From Roseateles_B sp041905785 (lineage in GTDB: Bacteria; Pseudomonadota; Gammaproteobacteria; Burkholderiales; Burkholderiaceae_C), in the NCBI GenBank assembly GCA_041905785.1, contig JAYRKJ010000008.1, forward strand, positions 62,001 through 126,000: a stretch of DNA of 64,000 nucleotides, given 5' to 3'. The notes under the pieces are model-generated. The model saw nothing but the letters and a program-made list of their open reading frames with translations, searched no databases and was not told where the DNA came from. Shown in pieces: positions 8,978 through 16,908 of this stretch (positions are counted from its first letter, which is position 1; each line of letters opens with the position of its first letter). A program made the translations under genes and the position numbers.

Positions 8978-10091
8978 CGACCTGCGGGATCTCGTCCTCT
9001 GGCCGCACGCCCTCATGGAAGATGCCCGGGGCCGGTGGCGGCAGGCGGCGGCCTTGGCGGCGGGCCTCGCGAAGATCCGTTGCGATGCGAAGCATCTCGC
9101 TCACCCGGTGGTATTGCGTGTGTGCGCCCAGCACGTAGTCGCGGGCCGCGCGGCCCATGGCGCGCAAGTCCTCGCCGAGCGCCAGCGAACGGTCGCACAG
9201 GCGCAGCAGGTCGGGCAGGTCGTCATAGAGCGCCCAGTGCTCGCCTTCGCGGGCCAGGCGGGCCACGCCCTCCAGGCGGTAGTCCAGCAGGGGCGTCGCG
9301 CTGGCCATGGCGATGTAGGGCCGGTCGGAGAGATAGTAGGGCGCCCGGCTGCCTGGAAATCCGCCCAGCTGCAGGCGGCCCTGCGCCATGGCCTGGTGCT
9401 GGTCTGCGAAGGGGACCGGGCCCTGCCAGCCGGGCTGGCCGTCCCAGCCGCGGCCGAAGAGGCCGAAGCGCGGGCCGTAACGCCGGGCGAGGGCCTGCAC
9501 CATGGCCCGGCGCTGCCGGGCGGCGCGGTTGATGGGATTGAAGGGGTTGCGGCCCGCATGGTGGCTGCCGACGAAGACCACGTCAAAGGGCGGCGCTTCT
9601 TGCTGGGGCGGCTGGGCTGCGAAGCGCACCTGGCAGGCGCCATGCGGCATCAGGACCACATTGCGCGCCCCGGAGGCGACCACCGCATCGGCCACCGGCC
9701 CCAGGGCGGTGAGGAAGTTCAGGTCCGCTGCGCCGCAGGCCTGGCGCAGGCTGGCCGGGGTGCGGTGCATCCAGCGGCCGAAGGCGTCACCGCTGCTGCA
9801 AAGCACCAAGAGCTCAGGGCACAGCTGACGGGCTGCGTGCAGGAAAGGGCGCGGATCGGGCAGGGGGCCGTGGTAGCACTGCAGCCACAGCGTGTCGTAG
9901 CCCTCGTGGGTGATGAGGCGCAGCGCCTGCGCGAAGGCCTGCTCGGTGGGCTGTGAGTCAGCCGGGACCCCCAGATACGGCAAGGCCTGCGCCGCCTGCA
10001 GCTGGCCTTGCTCCACCAGGCGCAGCAGGCCCTGGTGGTAGCCCGGCTGGTCTGCCACCGTTCGTCCCTGCAGCAGCATCAGCAGGCGCAT
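8958..10091 (-). CDS. CgeB-like GT-B glycosyltransferase
   Basis: A 377-residue protein resembling the CgeB/spore-protein type of glycosyltransferase. Visible features are FDVVFVGSHHAGRNPFN near residue 168, FGLFGRGWDGQPGW near 213, and a donor-domain segment YYLSDRPYIAMASATPLLDY near 249-268. The usual GT4 E-x7-E pattern is not obvious, so the catalytic class is less certain than for its neighbours. It lies 3 bases downstream of the WecG-like gene on the same strand, suggesting a two-gene unit. Confidence 0.65.
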   Translation of the reverse strand: MRLLMLLQGRTVADQPGYHQGLLRLVEQGQLQAAQALPYLGVPADSQPTEQAFAQALRLITHEGYDTLWLQCYHGPLPDPRPFLHAARQLCPELLVLCSSGDAFGRWMHRTPASLRQACGAADLNFLTALGPVADAVVASGARNVVLMPHGACQVRFAAQPPQQEAPPFDVVFVGSHHAGRNPFNPINRAARQRRAMVQALARRYGPRFGLFGRGWDGQPGWQGPVPFADQHQAMAQGRLQLGGFPGSRAPYYLSDRPYIAMASATPLLDYRLEGVARLAREGEHWALYDDLPDLLRLCDRSLALGEDLRAMGRAARDYVLGAHTQYHRVSEMLRIATDLREARRQGRRLPPPAPGIFHEGVRPEDEIPQVVRAWAG

Positions 10092-10094
10092 GGC

Positions 10095-10862
10095 TCAGCT
10101 CCTGCGCAGGCGTCGCAGCAGGACCCCAGGCAGGGCGGCTAGGCACAAGCCCAGGAACTGACTGTTGCCGATCAGGTAGCGTTGCCACAGTCGGCCCGGC
10201 TCCTGCGCCAGCCGGTGCAGCCACTCCAGGCCGCTGCGCTGCATCCAGGCCGGCGCTCGTGTCCGCGTGCCGGCCAGCAGCGGGAAGGCGTAGCCCACGC
10301 CCAGGCAGACGGCGTCCAGGTGAGGGGCGTGGCGGCGCATCCAGAACTCCTGCTTGGGGCAGCCCAGGCCCACGAAGACCAGGCGGGCACCGGACGCCCG
10401 GATGCGCGCCAGTGCTGCCGCGTCCTGAGGCGGCTCCTCGGGCAGCAGGGGCGGGGACTCGGCGCCTGCGATCGGCAGGCCCGGGAAGCGGTGCCGCAGG
10501 TTCTGCTGCAGGCGGGCCAGTTCCGCCGCGCCGCCGCCGTAGAAGTAGACAGGCAGCCGCTGCGCCTCGGCCTGGGCCAGCAACGCCTGGGTGAGGCTGG
10601 GGCCGCTGATGCGCTCGACGGTCCGCAGGCCGCTCAGGCCTCGCAGCGCCCAGACCAGGGGCATGCCGTCGGTCAGCACCAGGGCCGCCTCGTCCAGCGC
10701 CGCGGCCAGGGCCGGCCGGTGCCGGGCCCGAGTGAGCATGTCGACATTGGCCAGGCATACGGTGGCCGAGCGGCCTTGCAAGGCCCACGCCAGCAGCGTC
10801 TGCAGCACCTGCTCGACGCGTCCAGCGTGCAGACGAACGCCGAAGAGGCGTGTCTCCTGCAT
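10095..10862 (-). CDS. WecG/TagA/CpsF-family glycosyltransferase
   Basis: A 255-residue GT26-family enzyme. Diagnostic motifs are LANVDMLTRARH (residues about 38-49), TDGMPLVWALR (64-74) and the nearly invariant FVGLGCPKQEFWM near residue 160. Family members transfer N-acetylmannosamine or N-acetylmannosaminuronate (WecG, TagA) or other sugars to a lipid-linked acceptor. WecB, which makes UDP-ManNAc, is encoded at 12138-13241, so a ManNAc-type donor is plausible, by inference. ATG 10862 gives the usual family length; a GTG at 10907 is an alternative. Confidence 0.85.
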   Translation of the reverse strand: MQETRLFGVRLHAGRVEQVLQTLLAWALQGRSATVCLANVDMLTRARHRPALAAALDEAALVLTDGMPLVWALRGLSGLRTVERISGPSLTQALLAQAEAQRLPVYFYGGGAAELARLQQNLRHRFPGLPIAGAESPPLLPEEPPQDAAALARIRASGARLVFVGLGCPKQEFWMRRHAPHLDAVCLGVGYAFPLLAGTRTRAPAWMQRSGLEWLHRLAQEPGRLWQRYLIGNSQFLGLCLAALPGVLLRRLRRS

Positions 10863-11045
10863 GGGGAATTCAGTGGCCCGGGGACCGGGTGAGGGCAGTG
10901 CTGGCACAGGACGGCAGGTGCGGCGGGAAAGTCAGGCCCCACGAACGGGTGAGGCAGGGCATCGAAGTGTCGGTCAAAATGGCGGGCGCCTGCCCTGGTC
11001 ATGTCCGGGGCTGTGCGCAAGTGCCAACAAATCTCGGGGTTTTGC

Positions 11046-12053
11046 TTGAAAGTTCTCGTCACCGGTGCCGCCGGTTTTATCGGCATGCATGTCAGCCAGA
11101 TCCTGCTCGCCCGGGGTGATGAAGTACTGGGCCTGGACAACCTGAACGACTACTACGACCCGCGGCTCAAGCGCGACCGACTGGCCTGTCTGCAGGGTAG
11201 GCCGGGTTTCCGCTTCGTGCAGATGTCCGTGGAAGACCGCGACGGCATGGCGCGCCTCTTCGCCGAAGAGAAGTTCGACCGCGTCGTGCACCTGGCCGCC
11301 CAGGCGGGCGTGCGCTACTCGCTGCAGAACCCGCATGCCTACATCGACAGCAATATCGTCGGCTTCATGAACATCCTGGAAGGCTGCCGCCACAGCGGCG
11401 TGCAGCACCTGGCCTATGCGTCCAGCTCCAGCGTGTATGGCGGCAATGTGCGCATGCCCTTCTCGGAGCACCATGGGGTGGATCACCCGGTGAGCCTGTA
11501 CGCCGCCACCAAGAAGGCCAACGAGCTGATGGCCCATACCTACAGCCATCTCTACCGCCTGCCCACCACCGGCCTGCGTTTCTTCACGGTCTACGGCCCC
11601 TGGGGGCGGCCGGACATGGCGCTGTTCCTCTTCACCAAGGCCATCCTGGAAGGCCGGCCCATCGACGTGTTCAACCACGGCCAGATGATCCGCGACTTCA
11701 CCTACATCGACGATATCGCGGAGGGCGTGGTGCGCGTGCTGGACCGCCCGGCGACGGCGGACGAGGCCTATGACGCCGTGGCGGCCGATCCGGCGCGCTC
11801 CAACGCGCCCTACCGCGTCTTCAACATCGGCAACCACGATCCCGTGAAGCTGATGGACTTCATCCAGGCCATCGAGCAGGCCGTTGGGCGTGAGGCGCAG
11901 AAGAACTTCCTGCCCCTGCAGGATGGTGACGTGCCCGCCACGCATGCCGATGTCGAGGAGCTCGCCGCCTGGACCGGCTTCAAGCCCGCCATGCCGGTGC
12001 CCCAGGGCGTGGCCAACTTCGTGGCCTGGTACCGCGACTACTTCAAGGTCTGA
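11046..12053 (+). CDS. UDP-glucuronate 4-epimerase-type NAD-dependent epimerase
   Basis: An extended short-chain dehydrogenase/reductase of 335 residues. It has the Rossmann motif TGAAGFIG (residues about 6-13), LDNLNDYYDPRLKRDR, which is characteristic of UDP-glucuronate 4-epimerases (CapI/LpsL/GAE type), a serine-rich ASSSSVYG and the catalytic YAATKK near residue 152. It would interconvert UDP-glucuronate and UDP-galacturonate for the polymer. The start is probably the TTG at 11046, because the homologous N-terminus is (M)KVLVTG; an in-frame ATG at 11001 would add 15 atypical residues. It is the only plus-strand gene in this part and is transcribed apart from its flanks. Confidence 0.8.
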   Translation: MKVLVTGAAGFIGMHVSQILLARGDEVLGLDNLNDYYDPRLKRDRLACLQGRPGFRFVQMSVEDRDGMARLFAEEKFDRVVHLAAQAGVRYSLQNPHAYIDSNIVGFMNILEGCRHSGVQHLAYASSSSVYGGNVRMPFSEHHGVDHPVSLYAATKKANELMAHTYSHLYRLPTTGLRFFTVYGPWGRPDMALFLFTKAILEGRPIDVFNHGQMIRDFTYIDDIAEGVVRVLDRPATADEAYDAVAADPARSNAPYRVFNIGNHDPVKLMDFIQAIEQAVGREAQKNFLPLQDGDVPATHADVEELAAWTGFKPAMPVPQGVANFVAWYRDYFKV

Positions 12054-12090
12054 GCACGCAGCGGCCCCGGTCCATCAGGGCGCACCAACG

Positions 12091-12119
12091 AAAAGGTCCG
12101 CGCAGTGCGCGGCCCTTGT
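12091..12119 (-). terminator. Probable intrinsic terminator between converging genes
   Basis: A G+C-rich stem of about nine pairs with one mismatch and a three-base loop lies between the ends of the epimerase gene and wecB. Read on the minus strand it is followed by TTTT, so it best serves wecB; it could also affect plus-strand transcripts. Confidence 0.5.
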
Positions 12120-12137
12120 GTCTTTGGCGCGGATCGC

Positions 12138-13241
12138 TCAGAGGAGCTTCTCGGCCAGGATGGCCACGATGCGCTCGGCGGCCTTGCCGTCCCACAGGGC
12201 CGGGCGGCGGCCGCGCTTGCCGCCGTGGCGGATGGCGTCCAGGGCCAGCGGGATGATATGGGCGGGATCGGTGCCGGCCAGCACATTGCTGCCTTCATCG
12301 ACGGTGACGGGGCGCTCGGTGTTTTCGCGCATGGTGATGCAGGGCACGCCCAGGGCGGTGGTCTCTTCCTGCAGGCCGCCGCTGTCGGTCAGCACGACCA
12401 CGGCGTCCTTCCACAGGTGCAGGAAGGACATGTAGGCCTGCGGGCCCATCAGCGTGACGTTGCGGCCGAGGTCCACGCCGAACTTCTCGATGTTGGCACG
12501 GGTGCGCGGATGCACCGGAAAGATCAGGGGCAGTTCCTCGGACACGGTGCGCAGCACGGTGGCGATGCGCTCCAGGGCCTCGGCGCTGTCGACGTTGGAG
12601 GGGCGGTGCAGGGTCACCACGCCGTAGCGCGGATGGGCCTTCTTGTAGGCATCGGTCTCCAGGCCCGAGGTGTCCATGGTCTTGAGCTTCTCGGCCTGGA
12701 AGAGCACGTTGTCGACCATCACATGGCCCACATCGTAGACGGTGGACATGTCCTTGCCCTCGCGCTGGAGGTGCTCGTAGCCGCTGGGCTCGGTGACGAA
12801 GAACCAGTCGGAGATGGCGTCCGTCACCAGGCGGTTGATCTCCTCGGGCATGCTCATGTCGCCGCTGCGCAAGCCGGCCTCCACGTGGGCGACGGGCACG
12901 CAGGCCTTCTTGGCAACCACGGAGCAGGCGAGGGTGGAGTTCACGTCACCGACCACCAGGCAGGCGGCAGGCTTCTCGGCGTTCACCAGTTCCTCGTAGG
13001 CCTGCATGATCTTGCCGGTCTGGGTGGCATGGCTGCCGCCGCCGCAGCCCAGGCGCACGTCGGGCTGCGGGATGCCCAGCTCCTCGAAGAAGACCTCGTT
13101 CATGTCGCGGTCGTAGTGCTGGCCGGTGTGCACGATCTTCCACGCCAGCCGGCCATCCGCCTGCAGCGCCCGGACGATGGGCGCGATCTTCATGAAGTTG
13201 GGGCGGGCGCCAGCGACGAGATGGATGCAGGGTTGGGTCAT
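12138..13241 (-). CDS. wecB: UDP-N-acetylglucosamine 2-epimerase (non-hydrolysing)
   Basis: A 367-residue GT-B-like epimerase that interconverts UDP-GlcNAc and UDP-ManNAc. Conserved elements are GARPNFMKIAPI near the start, VHTGQHYDRDMNEVF, VAHVEAGLRSGDMSMPEE near residue 130, LTDSGGLQEE near 280 and MRENTERPVT near 300. The start at 13241 (MTQPCIHLVAGARPNF) was preferred over an upstream in-frame codon because it gives the normal N-terminus. No UDP-ManNAc dehydrogenase is in the window, so the product may be used as ManNAc directly or oxidised elsewhere. Confidence 0.93.
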   Translation of the reverse strand: MTQPCIHLVAGARPNFMKIAPIVRALQADGRLAWKIVHTGQHYDRDMNEVFFEELGIPQPDVRLGCGGGSHATQTGKIMQAYEELVNAEKPAACLVVGDVNSTLACSVVAKKACVPVAHVEAGLRSGDMSMPEEINRLVTDAISDWFFVTEPSGYEHLQREGKDMSTVYDVGHVMVDNVLFQAEKLKTMDTSGLETDAYKKAHPRYGVVTLHRPSNVDSAEALERIATVLRTVSEELPLIFPVHPRTRANIEKFGVDLGRNVTLMGPQAYMSFLHLWKDAVVVLTDSGGLQEETTALGVPCITMRENTERPVTVDEGSNVLAGTDPAHIIPLALDAIRHGGKRGRRPALWDGKAAERIVAILAEKLL

Positions 13242-13383
13242 GGGACGGGCCGGATGCGTTGGTGCCAGGCATTCTAGGTGGGCGGGCGGCTGCACCGCGC
13301 CTCCTGGGCATGCCTCCCCGCAGACGAGGGGCGTGCCCGCGCCGGGCCGCTGCGGCGGGGCCGACGATCCGCGCGCGTTCAGC

Positions 13384-13932
13384 TCAGAAACCGGGCGTCT
13401 GGTGCAGGCCCGGCGCCTGGCGGTCCTTGTCCGCGAGCAGGGGCGTCAGGCCGTCCAGCGGCCATTCGATGCCCACCTCGGGATCGTCCCAGGCCAGGCC
13501 GGCTTCACTGGCCGGTGCGTAATAGCCGGTGGTCTTGTAGAGGAAGTCGGCACTCTCGCTGAGCACCAGGAAGCCATGGGCGAAGCCGGGCGGGATCCAC
13601 AGCTGGTGATGGTTGTCGCTGCTGAGCTCGGTGCCGGTCCAGCGGCCGAAGCGGGGGCTGCCCTGGCGCAGGTCCACGGCCACGTCGAAGACACGGCCCT
13701 GCGCCACGCGCACCAGCTTGCCTTGGGCATGCGGCGGGCGCTGGTAGTGCATGCCGCGCAGCACACCGCGGGCAGAGCGCGAGTGGTTGTCCTGCACGAA
13801 GCGGACCTCCGCGCCCACGGCCTGGTCGAAGGCCTGCTGGTTCCAGCTTTCCAGGAAAAAGCCGCGGGCGTCGCCGAAGACGCGGGGTTCGATGAGCAGG
13901 ACTTCGGGCAGCTCGGTGGGAGTGATCTTCAT
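13384..13932 (-). CDS. rfbC: dTDP-4-dehydrorhamnose 3,5-epimerase
   Basis: A 182-residue cupin-fold epimerase, the third step of dTDP-L-rhamnose synthesis. FVQDNHSRSARGVLRGMHYQ (residues about 46-65) holds the conserved arginine and catalytic histidine. VAVDLRQGSPRFGRW and IPPGFAHGFLVLSE are also family signatures. It starts two bases after the rfbA stop, and the rfbB-rfbD-rfbA-rfbC order is the common one. The length is normal. Confidence 0.96.
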   Translation of the reverse strand: MKITPTELPEVLLIEPRVFGDARGFFLESWNQQAFDQAVGAEVRFVQDNHSRSARGVLRGMHYQRPPHAQGKLVRVAQGRVFDVAVDLRQGSPRFGRWTGTELSSDNHHQLWIPPGFAHGFLVLSESADFLYKTTGYYAPASEAGLAWDDPEVGIEWPLDGLTPLLADKDRQAPGLHQTPGF

Positions 13933-13934
13933 GG

Positions 13935-14819
13935 TCAGCTGCTGGACTCGCGCAGGAGCTTCATCAGGTACTGGCCGTAGCCGTTTTTCAGCAGCGGCTG
14001 TGCCAGGGTTTCGAGCTTCCCGGCATCGATCCAGCCGTTGCGGAAGGCCACTTCCTCCGGGCAGGCGACTTTCAGGCCCTGGCGCTTCTCCAGCGTGGCG
14101 ATGAACTGGCTGGCGTCCAGCAGGCTGTCATGCGTGCCGGTGTCCAGCCAGGCGTAGCCGCGGCCCATGATCTCCACCTGCAGCTGCTGCTGGCGCAGAT
14201 AGGTGGCGTTGACGTCGGTGATCTCCAGCTCGCCGCGGGCGCTGGGGCGGATGCCGGCGGCGATGTCGCAGACCTGCTCGTCGTAGAAATAAAGGCCGGT
14301 GACGGCGTAGTTGCTCTTGGGCTGCCTCGGCTTTTCCTCGATGGAGATCGCCTGCTGGTCGGGGCCGAACTCGACCACGCCGTAGCGCTCGGGGTCGTTG
14401 ACGTGGTAGGCGAAGACGGTGGCGCCCACGGGGGTGTTCGTCGCGTGCTGCAGGATGTTCTGGAAGTCGTGCCCGTAGAAGATGTTGTCGCCCAGCACCA
14501 GTGCCGAGGGGGCTCCGTCCAGGAAGTCGCGGCCCAGCAAAAAGGCCTGCGCCAGGCCGTCCGGACTGGGTTGCACACAGTACTGCAGGTTCAGTCCCCA
14601 GCGAGAGCCGTCACCCAGCAGTCCCTCGAAACGCGGCAGATCCTGCGGCGTGCTGATCAGCAGGATGTCCTGCATGCCCGCCAGCATCAGGGTGCTGAGC
14701 GGGTAGTACACCATGGGCTTGTCGTAGACCGGCAGCAGCTGCTTGCTAATGGCCAGCGTGGCCGGGTGCAGGCGGGTACCCGAACCGCCGGCAAGAATGA
14801 TGCCCTTGCGCTTTTTCAT
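13935..14819 (-). CDS. rfbA: Glucose-1-phosphate thymidylyltransferase
   Basis: A 294-residue nucleotidyltransferase that makes dTDP-glucose from dTTP and glucose-1-phosphate, the first step towards dTDP-rhamnose. The signature LAGGSGTRLHP at residues about 10-20 with the catalytic lysine region QLLPVYDKPMVYYPL, the VLGDNIFYGHD motif near residue 108, and the VEFG and EEKP patches are all present. The start is preceded by GGAGGT with four bases spacing, a strong ribosome site. Two small hairpins lie in the gap between rfbD and this gene. Confidence 0.96.
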   Translation of the reverse strand: MKKRKGIILAGGSGTRLHPATLAISKQLLPVYDKPMVYYPLSTLMLAGMQDILLISTPQDLPRFEGLLGDGSRWGLNLQYCVQPSPDGLAQAFLLGRDFLDGAPSALVLGDNIFYGHDFQNILQHATNTPVGATVFAYHVNDPERYGVVEFGPDQQAISIEEKPRQPKSNYAVTGLYFYDEQVCDIAAGIRPSARGELEITDVNATYLRQQQLQVEIMGRGYAWLDTGTHDSLLDASQFIATLEKRQGLKVACPEEVAFRNGWIDAGKLETLAQPLLKNGYGQYLMKLLRESSS

Positions 14820-14843
14820 GCAGACCTCCGAGGGCTAGAGCAT

Positions 14844-14888
14844 GCCATGCCCGGCATGGCGCCAGCCCCGAATCAGCGTCCTGATTCG
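14844..14888. other. Two inverted repeats in the rfbD-rfbA gap
   Basis: The first is an 8-bp inverted repeat around one base (14844-14860). The second is an 8-bp perfect stem with a four-base loop (14869-14888). They fill most of the 79-bp gap inside an otherwise overlapping operon. No T-tract follows, so they are not classical terminators; processing or mRNA-stability sites are possible. Confidence 0.4.
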
Positions 14889-14898
14889 CCCCGTGTTC

Positions 14899-15789
14899 TC
14901 AGCGAGGGGCCAGCCATTCCCGCAGCATCCGCAGCACGCCAGCTTCCCAGTGCGGGAGCCGCAGGCCGAAGCGGCCTTCGAACTTGCGGCAGTCCAGCCG
15001 CGAGTTCAGCGGCCGGCGCGCCGGCGTGGGGTAGGCCGCACTTGGGATGGGTTCGACCGCTTCCGGCCGCACCTTCAGGGGCTGGCCCTGGGCCAGTGCC
15101 TCCGCCAGCACCAGGCAGGCATAGCCGTGCCAGCTGGTCGCGCCGCCAGCGCTGACGTGGTAAAGCCCGATCCCGGCAGGATGGGTCGCCAGTGAACGCA
15201 GCGCGTGGGCACTGACGTCCGCGAGCAGCTCCGCGCCGGTCGGCGCGCCGATCTGGTCGTCGATCACTCGCAGCTGCTCGCGTTCGCAGGCCAGCTTCAC
15301 CATGGTCTTGGCGAAATTGCCGCCGCGGGCCGCATGGACCCACGAGGTGCGCAGGATCAGGTGCCGGCAGCCGCTGGCCTGGATGGCCAGCTCGCCATCG
15401 AGCTTGGTCTGGCCGTAGACACTCAGCGGGCCGGTGGGGGCCGATTCATCGCGCGGCGCATCGCCGCTGCCGTCAAAGACGTAGTCGGTGCTGTAGTGCA
15501 GCAGCAGGGCGCGGGTGTCCTGCGCCACGCGAGCAAGGCGGGCGACGGACTCGGTGTTGACGAGACGGGCCAGCATGGGCTCGCTCTCGGCCTTGTCGAC
15601 GGCGGTGTAGGCCGCGGCATTGACGATCGTGTCCGGCGCGACGGCTCGGGCCAGGGCTTCGATCCGCTCGGGCGCGGCCAGGTCCGCGCCGTCGGCGCGG
15701 CCCGGCGTCAGCACCTCGCCCAGCGGTGCCAGCGAACGCTGCAGCTCCCAGCCGAGCTGGCCCGAGGCGCCGAGCAGGAGGATCTTCAT
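14899..15789 (-). CDS. rfbD: dTDP-4-dehydrorhamnose reductase
   Basis: A 296-residue short-chain reductase, the last step to dTDP-L-rhamnose. The N-terminus MKILLLGASGQLGWELQRSL carries the NAD(P)-binding GxxGxxG. NAAAYTAVDKAES near residue 64 and STDYVFDG followed by YGQTKLDGE (catalytic Tyr/Lys) are standard. The ATG at 15789 overlaps the rfbB stop by four bases; the longer upstream frame is only a shadow of rfbB. Confidence 0.96.
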   Translation of the reverse strand: MKILLLGASGQLGWELQRSLAPLGEVLTPGRADGADLAAPERIEALARAVAPDTIVNAAAYTAVDKAESEPMLARLVNTESVARLARVAQDTRALLLHYSTDYVFDGSGDAPRDESAPTGPLSVYGQTKLDGELAIQASGCRHLILRTSWVHAARGGNFAKTMVKLACEREQLRVIDDQIGAPTGAELLADVSAHALRSLATHPAGIGLYHVSAGGATSWHGYACLVLAEALAQGQPLKVRPEAVEPIPSAAYPTPARRPLNSRLDCRKFEGRFGLRLPHWEAGVLRMLREWLAPR

Positions 15790-16847
15790 GCGCGGCCGTA
15801 CTGCTGCTGCACCCAGTCGCGGTAGGCGCCGGACTGCACGCGTTGTACCCACTCGGGGTGGTCCAGGTACCACTGCACCGTCTTGCGGATGCCGGTGGCG
15901 AAGGTCTCGGCCGGGCGCCAGCCCAGCTCGCGTTCGATCTTGCGGGCGTCGATGGCGTAGCGACGGTCGTGGCCGGGGCGGTCCTTCACGTAGGTGATCA
16001 GGCGGCTGTAGGGGCCGGCCGGGTCGGGGCGCAGCTCGTCCAGAAGGGCGCACACCGTCGTGACGATGTCGATGTTGGCCATCTCGTTCCAGCCGCCGAT
16101 GTTGTAGGTCTCGCCGACGCGGCCCCCGGCCAGCACGGCGCGGATGGCCGAGGCATGGTCGCGGACGTAGAGCCAGTCGCGGATCTGCTGCCCGTCGCCA
16201 TAGACCGGCAGCGGCTTGCCCGCCAGCGCGTTGACGATCATCAGCGGGATCAGCTTCTCGGGGAAGTGGTAGGGCCCGTAGTTGTTGGAGCAGTTGGTGG
16301 TCAGCACCGGCAGGCCGTAGGTGTGGTGCCAGGCGCGCACCAGGTGGTCGCTGGCGGCCTTGGAGGCCGAATAGGGGCTGTTGGGCTCGTAGGGATTCGT
16401 CTCGGCGAAGGCCGGATCCTCGGCCTTGAGCGAACCGTAGACCTCGTCCGTGGACACATGGTGGAAACGGAAGGCAGCGCGCTCGGCCTCGGGCAGCGCC
16501 TGCCAGTGCTGGCGGGCCGCCTCGAGCAAGGTGTAGGTGCCTTCGATATTGGTCTTGATGAAGGCGCCGGGGCCGCTGATGGAACGGTCCACATGGCTTT
16601 CGGCGGCGAAGTGGACGATTGCGCGCGGCCGGTGCTCGGCGAGCAGCCGCTCCACCAGCGCACGGTCGCCGATGTCGCCCTGCACGAAGACGTGGCGCGC
16701 GTCGCCCCGCAGTTCGGCCAGATTCTCCAGGTTGCCTGCGTAGGTGAGCACATCCAGGTTGACCACGGATTCGCCGGACTGGGCCAGCCAGTCCAGGATG
16801 AAATTGCTGCCGATGAAGCCGGCGCCGCCGGTGACCAGGATCGTCAT
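15786..16847 (-). CDS. rfbB: dTDP-glucose 4,6-dehydratase
   Basis: A 353-residue extended SDR that converts dTDP-glucose to dTDP-4-keto-6-deoxyglucose. It shows GGAGFIGSNFILDW at the N-terminus, HVSTDEVYGSL with the catalytic Asp-Glu pair near residue 132, YSASKAASDH for the Tyr-Lys dyad near 158, and NNYGPYHFPEKLIPL. The length is typical. It heads the rfbBDAC block. Confidence 0.97.
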   Translation of the reverse strand: MTILVTGGAGFIGSNFILDWLAQSGESVVNLDVLTYAGNLENLAELRGDARHVFVQGDIGDRALVERLLAEHRPRAIVHFAAESHVDRSISGPGAFIKTNIEGTYTLLEAARQHWQALPEAERAAFRFHHVSTDEVYGSLKAEDPAFAETNPYEPNSPYSASKAASDHLVRAWHHTYGLPVLTTNCSNNYGPYHFPEKLIPLMIVNALAGKPLPVYGDGQQIRDWLYVRDHASAIRAVLAGGRVGETYNIGGWNEMANIDIVTTVCALLDELRPDPAGPYSRLITYVKDRPGHDRRYAIDARKIERELGWRPAETFATGIRKTVQWYLDHPEWVQRVQSGAYRDWVQQQYGRA

Positions 16848-16908
16848 GTGAGGAACCTCAGGGATGAGCTGCCACGTTGCAAGCCCATCCTAGCGGACGG
16901 ATGGCCGG

